Assembly (NCBI RefSeq): GCF_033473495.1
Contig: NC_088936.1
Location: 3,596,001-3,660,000, forward strand
Direction: 5' to 3'
Length of the DNA stretch: 64,000 nt
DNA from: Cercospora beticola
Lineage: Eukaryota; Ascomycota; Dothideomycetes; Mycosphaerellales; Mycosphaerellaceae
In this document: piece by piece, positions 20,146 through 30,458 of the stretch
Position numbering within the stretch: the stretch's first letter is position 1
How the letters are laid out: the number at the start of each line of letters is the position of its first letter
Notes under the pieces: model-generated
Seen by the model: only the letters and a program-made list of their open reading frames with translations
What the model was told of the DNA's origin: nothing
Database searches by the model: none
Made by a program: the position numbers and the translations under genes

Positions 20146-21447
20146 CTACTCTTTCTCAAACACCAGGCTTCCAAATTTCCACACTTTAGCAACCTCGAAC
20201 CTGCGGGCGCTCTCCTCCTCGATTGTATCCAACAAGATCAAGTCTGCGTCTGCATCGAAATCTAGACATCCCTTCGAGCCACCCAAGCCTAGCATCTTGG
20301 CCGGTGTGCTGGTCACGCTAGCGATCGCTTCAGGTATGGTACACTGACTCCAATTCCAAAAGTTGCTGACACATTCAACCAAGCTGGCACAGCTACCAGC
20401 GAGCTTGTCTGTGCCTTCGAGAGTAAGAACGGATCCCTTTTTGACAAATCGATCGCCGTTTGTCCACTCGTATACACCATCCGGCTGTCCCACTGTTTTC
20501 ATTGCATCGGTCACGAGTATGAAACCTTCAGGATGCGCATTCCACGCAATGTTCACTGTAGTTGGGTGTAGATGGATGCCATCTGCTATGATGCCGAAGC
20601 ACGGGCGTTCAGTGTCCTCAGCTTTGCCTAGCACGCCAAATGGGCCAGGATTGCGATGGTGCAGCGCCGGCATCTGATTGAAAAGGTGCGTGATCATCCT
20701 AGCGCCATTGCGAATGGCTTCACCGGTCGTCTCGTAGGAGGCTTCGGTATGTCCAATGGAGAATATGATGTTTCGGAAAGTGAGATCTCCGATCAGCGGC
20801 AACACGCCAGGCACTTCTGGCGCCGCCGTAATCATTCGAATGGGACCATTTCCGTCGGCTGTGAGGTTTTCTTTCCCGTAACAATCCTCAAGGTCTGCAA
20901 TGCCGCGAGGCGCCTCTTGCAGAACATCGAGACTGTGTATGCCGTTCTTGGTGGGTGAGATGAATGGTCCTTCGCAATGTGCTCCAAGACTTTCGCTGCC
21001 CTCAGAAGCGTCTCTGCGCGCCCCGCTCGGTCCCAGATATGGCAGAACTTTGTGATATAGCTCAGAGTTGTTGCTTGGCAGGGTAGGCAAGTAACTTGTC
21101 ACTCCAGTCTGCACTAGTCGTTTGTTCAATTTCTTGAGTGTCTTTGCGTATGCTGTGATGTCTTCCTGACCAGCGCTATTCGTCGGGATCGTGGAGAAGT
21201 CGTCACCGAAAGCGCCATTGAACTGTACATCAATGAAACCAGGGCAGAGGACCTTGCCTTCGAGGTCGATGACTTCGTCTGGCATGATATGATGCTCGTA
21301 AAAAACTTCTTGGCTCCGCAAGATCTTGCCAGTAATTGATGAGATCCATAAGTCCTCTTCCACCAGCTGCCCGTTTTTGACGAGTCGTCCACCAGTGAGG
21401 CGAGTAACGCCAGTTCGAGGTCGCTCTGGCGACACGGCGATAGGCAT
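20146..21447 (-). CDS. dac1: N-acetylglucosamine-6-phosphate deacetylase (GlcNAc cluster)
   Basis: Second intracellular step of GlcNAc catabolism: GlcNAc-6-P to GlcN-6-P plus acetate. The 433-residue amidohydrolase contains the family motifs VLCPGFIDVQFNGAFGDDFS, LGAHCEGPFISPTKNGIH (metal ligand Glu/His), FSIGHTEASYE, ITHLFNQMPALHHRNPG and FILVTDAMKTVGQPDG with the catalytic Asp. The start at 21447 (MPIAVSPERPRTGVTRLTGGRLV) matches the conserved start of fungal orthologues; an in-frame ATG at 21564 would add 39 unconserved residues. No intron. It is divergent from the GH3 glucosaminidase, so both likely share regulation from the intervening region. The symbol follows the Candida/Trichoderma usage. 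Confidence 0.93.
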   Translation of the reverse strand: MPIAVSPERPRTGVTRLTGGRLVKNGQLVEEDLWISSITGKILRSQEVFYEHHIMPDEVIDLEGKVLCPGFIDVQFNGAFGDDFSTIPTNSAGQEDITAYAKTLKKLNKRLVQTGVTSYLPTLPSNNSELYHKVLPYLGPSGARRDASEGSESLGAHCEGPFISPTKNGIHSLDVLQEAPRGIADLEDCYGKENLTADGNGPIRMITAAPEVPGVLPLIGDLTFRNIIFSIGHTEASYETTGEAIRNGARMITHLFNQMPALHHRNPGPFGVLGKAEDTERPCFGIIADGIHLHPTTVNIAWNAHPEGFILVTDAMKTVGQPDGVYEWTNGDRFVKKGSVLTLEGTDKLAGSCASLVECVSNFWNWSQCTIPEAIASVTSTPAKMLGLGGSKGCLDFDADADLILLDTIEEESARRFEVAKVWKFGSLVFEKE

Positions 21448-22331
21448 TGTGGTGACTTTTGTGAGTGGTCGTTGCCCTAGGTCAATACTGCCAGCTTCCG
21501 AGTGGAAGTCTCGCACAGTGAAGATACTCTTGACGTGAATGGTAGTAGGAACGACGACAGACACCTACTGGCAAGGCGCGTAGCTACGAGGGCTCATACC
21601 ACATGCCAGAGTATCATGAGTGGGCCTATACCACGTCACAGCCAGAGAAGAGCAAGAGCTCTGCGGTTTCCTCTGTCGTAGCTGCTCCATGTGGGCGGCA
21701 TGGTCGTGGATAGCACGTTGCCCTATCGTGACCAACGACGGCATGGCTTGTGATAGTCCTTGTCCAATGGCATGGGCACGTTGCAGCGGGTGTAAGGTGA
21801 GGTTGCAACGTGGAAGAAGGTTGTCGACGTTGCTGTCAACTGTCCATTGGCCGAGCTCGGCTAATCTGGTGCCGACTTTTGTCCAGCAGGTGAGACGTCC
21901 CCAGGTTTCAGAGATTAGTATTTGTGACGCTACTCTATCTCTGGCATACCGTACGTTCAATGTCACCTCGAGGCTTGAACGGCGACTAGCCACGCTCAGC
22001 AACCTTGGCCGCTCACTTATCATGCGACGCTACTCCAGCAAGACCGCGAATTGAGCCGCAGGTCGCTTGACGCAGATCCATATCGAAGGAGACCCTTTTC
22101 CGCCAACCTACGCGGCCTGGCGAACGCGTTGTCAGCAGCCCGCCGAGCCCGTTGCGCGCCTGGCCGTTCTCCGGAGGATGATATCGCTACCCTACACTTG
22201 TGACCCAGAGAACCCACATTGGGACGCAAGCGTACGCGTCTGACGGCCGCCATTAGAAGGTCGCATGCTGATCCGTTGCATGTCGTGCTCTCGTGATCCA
22301 GGCACCAGTGGAGCTCAGGCTGGTCGACAGC
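21448..22331. promoter_or_regulatory. Divergent promoter of dac1 and nag3
   Basis: About 880 bp separate the two divergent starts. I see no conserved gene in it. One perfect Ndt80-type middle-sporulation element is present at 21920-21928, of interest because the cluster encodes an Ndt80-like regulator. Confidence 0.55.
21920..21928 (-). promoter_or_regulatory. Candidate Ndt80-family binding site (MSE)
   Basis: On the minus strand the sequence reads GTCACAAAT, an exact match to the middle sporulation element gNCRCAAAW recognised by Ndt80-type DNA-binding domains. It lies between dac1 and nag3. A 9-bp degenerate site can occur by chance, so the assignment rests on context. Confidence 0.4.
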
Positions 22332-25300
22332 ATGGCCAACGCTACTAGCAATGGCACCTGGCACTTGGATCCCGTTTGGGATGACATGGACCGGTATGTC
22401 ACCCAAGAGCTTACCCACAGGCCTTGGCTGCAAGGTTGCAGCACTGACTAGATCGTTACAATATGTCCTCGAAGCTAATGTCATGGCAGAACTCTGGGGC
22501 AGCTGTTCATGGCAAGTCAATTCTCCCCCGCAGCGTCGCATCGCTTGCGTATCCTTGATCAAGCGTCAGTGCTCATTGTTGGTGATCCGTAGATGGGATT
22601 CGAGGGAACTAGCGTTACACCCCAGATCAAGAAACTGATTCAGGAGGACCATCTCGGATCCATCTTGCTGTCCGCTAAGAACTTGAAAAGTATTACTCTC
22701 GGCCATCTCACGTGCGATGGGTTCTGACAAAGGGTAGATGCTGAGCAGTGCACCGAGCTGGTACTCGAATTGCAGAAACTGGCTTATGATGCTGGCCATC
22801 CAGTGCCACTCCTCATTGGCGTTGACCAGGAAAATGGCGGCGTCAACAGTCTCTTTGATGAGATCTATATTCGTCAATTCCCATCAGCCATGGGATTGGC
22901 GGCCACAGGCTCGAAAGAGATCGCCTACGAAGTAGCTAAAGCGACTGCTGAAGAGATTTCAGCATGTGGCGTGAATCTGATGATGGGTCCTGTGCTGGAC
23001 GTCTTGACTAACGCTCGTAATCAGCCTCTTGGAGTGCGGACGACAGGTGACGATCCCCAAGAGGTCTCTTCGTACGGCATTGCCTTTATGAAGGGCTACA
23101 AAGACGCGGGATTGAGTACCATGGGGAAACATTTTCCATCGTATGGTAGCTTGGAATTTCTCGGATCCGCGTTGGATGTGCCTACCATCACCGAGAGTCT
23201 CGAGTCGCTCAGCCTGAACGCGTTGGTACCATTTCGAAATGCGATCAAGGAAGGCCTAGATGCGATGATGGTCGGAGGGTGTGCAATGTCATCGGCTGGT
23301 CTGAATGTGATGCACGCCTGCCTTTCCGAGCAAGTGGTGAACGACCTCCTGCGCAACGATCTGCACTTTGAGGGAGTCGTCATATCAGACTGCCTCGAAA
23401 TGGAGGCTTTGAGTCACAACATTGGTGTCGGTGGTGGCACAGTCATGGCCATTAACGCTGGGTGTGATATTGTGCTACTATGCCGGTCGTTTGTGCATCA
23501 GCAAGAGGCTATCGATGGGCTCAAGCTCGGGTTAGAGAACGCGATGATGACAAAGGAGCGCCTGAAGAAATCGTTGCGAAGGGTGCTGGAACTCAAGGCT
23601 AAGTGCACCACATGGGAGAAGGCTCTACACCCTCAGGGCATCGAGCTTCTGTCGAAGCTGCAGCCTTCACACACTCAGCTGTCGACCAAAGCATACAACT
23701 CCTCCATCACAGTGGTTCGAGACAAGAACAGGTTACTCCCTCTGACGAACATCATCGAGCCCGAAGACGAGCTCCTGCTACTCACGCCGCTTGTCAAGCC
23801 TTTGGTCGCTTCTGCTGCAGCCCGAGCACTATCGGAGCAGGTCCCAAATGGTTCGCCGGAACCCGAACACATGCAGCGAAGTGCTTCGGTCATGAGCGGT
23901 GAGCGCGTGTTTCGAGAGCTGGGTCGTACACTGGCTCGACAACGAACTGGACGTGTATTACATACATCCTACACCGCGAACGGTGTTCGACCGCAACACG
24001 AAAATCTTATCAACAGAGCGAGTGCTGTCATAATAGTCACTGCAGACGCCAACCGCAACCTGTATCAGCATGGTTTCGCAAAGCACGTCTCGATGATCTG
24101 CAATATGCACTACACATCTGCTGGTGAGAGACGTGAGAAGCCACTGATCGTCATCTCTGTCAGCTCACCATACGACTTTGCCATGGATCAGAGCATTGGC
24201 ACCTACCTCTGCACTTATGACTTTACGGAGACAGCTCTCATGTCACTTGTGAAGGTATTGTATGGAGACTTCGCACCCGCGGGCGCTCTTCCAGGATCTA
24301 TCAGTCAAAGCCAGAAGCTTTCACAGTCGAAGCAGCATTGGCTTGTCGAAGCCTTCAACGAAGAGCGAGACTCCCACTCTTTGGATGTCCTGATCAAATC
24401 CGTAGTGGACGGTAATACTCCTGGTCTGCATTCGGAACTGGCGAGCGCGACTTCGAATTCGTTCCTTCTGCGGAATGCTGACATTCAAGAAGCACATTAT
24501 GTGGTGAGGAACTCCAGCACACAGGCTCTCTACGGCTTTTGCGCCACGTACTTCTTCCCTGCTGCTGGAAGTGGAGTGATTGGTGCCATCTTCGTTGATC
24601 CGAGCAGGAGAAAGCTTTCAATCGGTCACTCACTGCACAATCGCGCGATCCGCACGCTTCTGCAGCGAGAAGGCGTCAAGAGATTCCAGCTTGGGTCTCG
24701 TTTGCCCAGTATTTATCTCGGCATACCGACAGGTCATGGCGGTGAGCGGAAGCGACTCAGATCATGGTTCGCAAATCTTGGCTGGAACACTGCACTTTCA
24801 CGATCAGTTTGCAGCATGGTCGCTCGGAACTTGTCGACTTGGAGTCCGCCAGAAGGCATGGCCAAGAGTCTGCAAAGTGCAGGTGTCGACTTCGACCTGG
24901 TGTATGGATGGGACTATGCAGCACCAATCCTCGACCACATCAAAACGAACAACAGACAAGGCCTGGCAGAAGTCTACAAGATGGCACTTGCTGACCCATC
25001 AGCTTGCGGCATCATTCGTGCCAAAAGGCCTGAGGACGGTGCGCTTGTTGGCACAGTAGTGTTGTACAACATGCAAAGCCAATTTGCAGAATTCGTACCG
25101 AGCATGAAAGATCTCGGAGAACTGGCTGGCGGTATCTCCTCACCAGTGATCAGTCCTAGCGTGGGCGAATACTCGACTTTATTGCAAGGCCTGATTCTAC
25201 TCGGAGTGAGACAAGTGAAGGGACAAGGATGTAATGTTTGTGTTCTGGACTATGTGAGCATTCCCCTCTCCTTATCTTTGGGCATTACTGACGTCTCTAC

Positions 25301-25413
25301 AGATGGATGGCGATGGAAACTTTGACGGGTTGAGTGCCATGGGCTTTAGTGTGCTGCATAACTTCGAAGAAGTTAGCTGTGATGCGGCAACCTGGACTAT
25401 GGTACCGACCTAG
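22332..25413 (+). CDS. nag3: GH3 beta-N-acetylglucosaminidase fused to a GNAT acetyltransferase domain (GlcNAc cluster)
   Basis: Releases GlcNAc from chito-oligomers or similar glycans. Exons: 22332-22393, 22490-22511 (22 nt), 22593-22689, 22738-25253 and 25303-25413; total 935 residues. The GH3 domain (residues about 20-450) has TLGQLFMMGFEGT, LLIGVDQENGGVNSL (Asp at about 90), GKHFPSYG (191-197) and GVVISDCLEMEAL, with the predicted nucleophile Asp at about 278. The C-terminal third (about 620-935) is GNAT-like, with SIGHSLHNRAIRTLL as the acetyl-CoA loop candidate. The short last exon adds MDGDGNFDGLSAMGF. No signal peptide is seen, so an intracellular role is likely. Intron 22512-22592 begins with GC. 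The last intron would otherwise leave a wrong short tail ending at 25325. Confidence 0.9.
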
Positions 25414-26407
25414 ACGGTCTGAAGTTGGACGCAAAGGACAACAGCACTCGATGATGTGACGATATGGAATGGATCTGAGCTCAGGTAACCTTATGTCTAA
25501 CCTTGTATGCTTACCAGTGCACTCTAACAATTGCATGCGACACTTTCTTACATGGCCGCATCTCCGATCACTGATCTTGCTCACACGCAGGTCTACTCAC
25601 ATCTATTTCGCGAAATCCGGACTTACCGAATGTCGCCATTGCGTACTTGAATACTGATCGTTCAATTTTCGGCGTGACCAGGCTCAGGTATTACTACCAC
25701 GTGCTATACACATCTTTTGAGATCTCTCGATCGTGACCGAGAGAGAGTTCCTCGATATAGTCATGGTGCTGCTGGCACACACGTGCATGCTTGTAGAAGG
25801 TCTCCACTCTGATGAGAGTCTGGACCACCCAGCGACTCGAGCGGCTGTCGTGCAGCCTATCACCGTCGGCCTCACAAGACGCAGATCCCGGATGGCTATG
25901 ACATTGCTTCCGGGCAGTGCTTCCGCGTGCTCGACCACACGAGAGACCGCGGCGTGCGCATGGAGCGCGTGTCGCAGAGATTGAGCGTGTCGCATTGATA
26001 AGACCGAGACAGCACTCCGGCGCGCCCGATGATAGAGATCAGTCCCGGCGACTCCATGCGTTCGCAGAGGCCCCGAAGCTATCAAGAACGCCGGACATCG
26101 CAGTAGCACAAAGGCGGCACACCAGTTACCTTCCCGACCATCTACTGGAGCAGCTCGCACTGGTGGAGGGTGGAATTGCTGGGCGGAGGGAAGGGAACAC
26201 GATACCTGAGACACCGGACATCGAGTCGTGCTGTTGCACCGCCGGCCACTTCTCGAGCAATCCATGAATGGGAGTATAAGGTCATCAAAGAGCAGCGACA
26301 ATCGCCGAACTTGGACAGACAGGCTGCGCTTGAGGATCGTAGCCCTATACAGAGCTCCCCCGTCTGCCATACTACCGCGAGGTGGGCGCTGATGCGACGT
26401 CGCCATC
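25414..26407. other. Intergenic, ron1 upstream region
   Basis: About 1 kb between nag3 and the regulator gene. It contains GACGCAAAG (25428-25436), an 8-of-9 match to the Ndt80 element. A 251-codon open frame on the minus strand here is low-complexity and is not supported as a gene. Confidence 0.45.
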
Positions 26408-28131
26408 ATGGATCTCTCAGGCTTTGACCCGTCGACCATGACTTATTTGGCTACGCAGATGCAACAGCCAAACCATGGAGCCCAGGATCCCTTCCAAGAG
26501 ATGTTGCTGCCGGCCGAGTACCACGAGCACCACTCCACATATGGTGGTTATGCTGGGTACGTGTGAAGAGTGCTCTCCGAGTTCAGCTCGGGTCGCAAGA
26601 GCTCCGGGCTCGTGCGATCTCATACAGAGCAGATGCTAACAATGTTCCGCATTGCAGGAGCGAGGACTTAAACCTCCACAGTCTACAACAGCCGTCGCAG
26701 CTCAAACGCTTCGCCAGCGCCTACGAGGATCCCTTCTCCGATGTTGTGAGCGCCTTCGACGCGCAGACACAAGATCCACACGATCCGGAAGCTCCTTTGA
26801 CCGATTCAAACAACAAACTACTCGGCTTCTCACTACCCACCTTCGACTACAGACTCCTCGACTACGGCTACCGCCATACCACGATATCTCTCGCAGCGCA
26901 GCTCCATGGCATGTTCTTTCTGGCAGAGTCGCCTTGGGCCTCCGCCGGAGACGCAAATCCACCGCCTTCGGAGCTGACTTGCTATCGGAGGAACCTTTTT
27001 CAAATCACTGGAGAAATCACTCTCCCACGAACGTTACGATATATTTTGACAGAGCAAGGGGAACAGATCCCCATCATAGGGCAAGAGCTCGTAATCAGTG
27101 CGAACGAATCGACAGAAGGAAACCCTGTGAAAATCATATCAGTGCCATGGAAAACACCTGCGGGGCCAGCAGGACCTGCACCAGAGGACAAGACTGAGCG
27201 CGAGCCGCCGTCAATACCCCTCGACCTTATGAATGTGCAGGAGATGAATACAGATTTTGCGAGCTTTCCCTTTCAGTGGAAGCGGCTACAGTTCCGAATA
27301 GCGACAGCCAACAATGGAAGGCGCAAGGAGCTGCAACAACACTTTGTTGTACATCTCAAGGTACTGGCTACCTTGGCTACGGGAGGCAAGATACCCATTT
27401 GTGCTGTTCGCTCTGGCGCCATTATAGTGCGAGGACGCAGCCCGAGGAACTTTCAATCTCGCAAAGACATGCCGCTGGGTGGCAACGGGCACATTCGCAA
27501 GACGTCTAACGTGACTCGAGCTGCGACAGTGCACGGAGGAGAGAAGTCGAGAAATGACGGCCCCACATCAGCGCCTGTCAAGACCGAAGCCCCAGCTCCT
27601 ACCATGTCCATGTATTCATATGATGCGCACGAAGGCGTTGCGCAAGGCGATGCTCAGCATTGGCAGCAAGCCAACGCCGGAGCGGCCGACTCTGCAGCAA
27701 TGGCACCTCCACGCAGCACTCCGCAAGAAGCTGCTAACGTGTATCGATCGACTTCACCAGGCCTTCAACCTCCCAAGAAGTCCTCAATGCCCCCGCCTGC
27801 ACCCATCAACTTATCTCTTGTGGAAGATGATTCGCCAAAGCCAGGCAGTAGTCAGACCCCACCCGACTCGGCGCAGAAGGCGAAGAGGCTTCAAATTCCA
27901 GCACGACCGCCTTCCTTCTCGATCAACACAATCAACAGCCCAGACGAAAGCGCGGATCTCTTGTATGAATATTTCCCACTGAGTCTCGATGACTGGATGC
28001 CGCCGGTGGATGCAGTGTACAGACCGCATGTTGTCCACCACATCAAGCTGAGAACGGATCCTCGAGATCCGACGATTACCCATAGCGCGAGATCGAAGAG
28101 CAAGCGCATGTATGTTCCGGACGACGATTGA
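26408..28131 (+). CDS. ron1: Ndt80-like transcription factor, RON1-type regulator of GlcNAc catabolism
   Basis: DNA-binding regulator. Exons 26408-26556 and 26658-28131, with a GCTAAC branch site before the acceptor, encode 540 residues starting MDLSGFDPSTMTYLATQMQQ. The NDT80/PhoG immunoglobulin-fold DNA-binding domain covers residues about 90-320, with LLGFSLPTFDYRLLDYGY, LAAQLHGMFFLAES, ELTCYRRNLFQITGEITLP, FPFQWKRLQFRIATANNGRRK and LQQHFVVHLKVLATLA. The C-terminal half is Pro/Ser/Ala-rich and disordered, ending in an ordered block LLYEYFPLSLDDWMPPVDAVYRPHVVHHIKL. In Trichoderma reesei the Ndt80-like RON1 sits in, and activates, the GlcNAc cluster; position and family here match that gene. 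Confidence 0.9.
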
Positions 28132-30458
28132 GCGGCGACCCTGACGATGGTTTCTTGGAGGGATCTCGTGCGAGATGTTTCTTTCTTTCAGATTGCGCTC
28201 TGTCGCAGCAACAGCCTGCACGCCAGACACGGCTTCTTGCCCCAGTCAATGAGACAGTCCAGTCTTGCTTACTCCGGGGCGTTGCTTTTAGCGCATCGAA
28301 GCTCCTGCCCATTTATGACGACCAAGCGACCGGAGAACTTAAGCTAGGCCCAACCGCATGCTCGCAGGTACGGAGATTTCGAAAGTATCTCAGCGCAGAT
28401 CTGCGAATCCGGCAAGGCGCAACAGATCCGAAAGGGCAGAGTGTGTACTGTGGTGAGCTCCGGTCCAAATTCACTTTCCGTCCTGCCTCCTCGCATCGCA
28501 GACTCTCGATCCTGCTTGATCAACTTGCGTGTTGTGTTGCAGCTGCGATTTGAATTGCCGGGCTTGCCATTTTTCACATCGTTCTGGCCAGGACTGCAGG
28601 CGACTGATTCTTTTTCTGTCAACTACTTTCTGGAATCTCAGCCTCAGGATGGGCTCGAGAATTTGGGAAAGGAAAGTGGCTTCGATTTGGCATAAGATGC
28701 AACTGGATGTGATCTCAGGAGGAACAGCAGCGAGATCTCGAACCGAATTAAGGAATCGATGTATGTGACGAAAATTTAATGAAATATTGCCAATGCTCGA
28801 AAGGATTGGGCTTAATGCTGATGCAGCTTGTCTCCTTTCACCGCGTCTGCTCCAAACTGCCATCAACCACATATGCCGCGAGTCCAGAGAGGTCCGTATG
28901 TGCTCGGCTTCTTCTGTGCCAACGAGTGAGACCAGCGTAGCTGCTGCAACCTCGCCGACACAGGAAAGTCTGCCACTCTATCGGCTCCGATGGATCGTGG
29001 CCACGCTCTCCAGAAGCTAAAATGCCCCATCCCACTCGCATCCCAAGCAAGTGGCCATGCGCAATGCAATGTCTCCATGCGGCCAGCCGTTCGCAGGAAC
29101 AATCCAATCGTTCCATTCTGACGTGCCTCCTGTACAAAGTCACACTCGTACCATACGAATACGCAGAACTCAAGACCTTCCCACGGTTTCATTGCAGCGT
29201 GCATTGGAAGATCACCGGCTTCCAGGCTTACGCTCCCTGCCGCTTATGGTTGCACCACAGCACAAGCAGAAAGATGAAGACAAAGACAAAGAGCCACGGT
29301 GGACTGGGCGCCTTGGTCATCGGCAGTTCTTACGTGACATTGCATTGCATTGTCCAAGTAGCAATACATGTTGATGAGGGCTACACAAACGCAGTGGCAA
29401 ATGCGTCTAAATTGCTCCGTCAATGATAGCTGACGGCGACGAAAGGCATCAGTAATAACGAAAAGCTCGAAAGTATTAGTCCACCGATGAGGCATAACGA
29501 GTATTGAATACATGTATCTACCCGCCTCACTCCACAGCACGTGGCCTCCACACACAAGGATACATGTATGTTTCCCGCTCGCTACCAGCACGCGTACGGA
29601 GCATGCCATGCCATGCCATGGCAATTCGAGTCGCGTCTACTAGCCCCATGCCGCCCGCACGCATACTACCAGGATTTTCGCAGCCGAATCCCTCCTCGAC
29701 CCATGATCGGCAGTGTGTAGTGACATGCTCCCCACATCCTCATCACCATCGTGCCGTCTGGGGAAACCCGTAGCCCTCAGCGTCCATTATCCTGATCAAG
29801 CCAGTAGCGACCCTCGACATCAGGCTAAAATCGAAACGAAAAGGGAAGCCCAGCCCCCAATGCTACGGTATGATCGACCATTATGTGGCTTCCATGCACC
29901 CAAGCCGAAAGAGCCGCTTAGTCGCAGTCCACTGCTCACCGAGTTATGCGCGTGCGGACAACTGATCATCACTTGCTTGCGTAGTGTTACAATCATGGAT
30001 CAGAATCTTTTTCGTCCTGTGATTACCGGCGCTTCTGTAGCGCTTGGGTGGAAGACCTTGTGCATCTTAGAACGTGGGAAACGTTTGGCACTGCTTCGCT
30101 TTGCCATGAATGAAGGTAAAGACGTATGCGTTTGTATTCAACTGCGCGTTCGCCTTGGGTATCTATACTGTAAATAGTCTTCCTCAGCGGTTCGTCGCCG
30201 TAGTCGACAATGTTGTGAATGCTCAATTGCCAGTTCGTTCCATACAATGGGTGTAATAGATATCCAAATTTCTCCTCTCGCAGGCTTGTTCGCCGCGGAT
30301 TCCCATGTACTCCTCACTCCGCGCGCCATGTCGCTCATGATGCATCCAAAACAAGTGTGCGATTCAAATGTCGCAGTCGTATGTCAAATCGCACGTCAAA
30401 TATTCAAGTCCTTCGCATCTCCGTATTGAACACTGTCCTCGCAGTGTCAATTTGTCAA
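28132..30458. other. Large intergenic gap inside the GlcNAc cluster
   Basis: About 2.3 kb between the convergent ron1 and hxk3 genes. Many short open frames occur on both strands, none with family resemblance or codon structure I trust. A CATGC microsatellite-like stretch lies at 29601-29621. Confidence 0.5.

Noticed and set aside
25684..26439. 251-codon open frame on the minus strand between nag3 and ron1
   Set aside because: Composition is Arg/Ser/Pro-rich and patternless, and it overlaps the well-supported first exon of ron1 and its promoter.
28132..30458. Many short open frames between ron1 and hxk3
   Set aside because: They occur on both strands without conservation; treated as intergenic.
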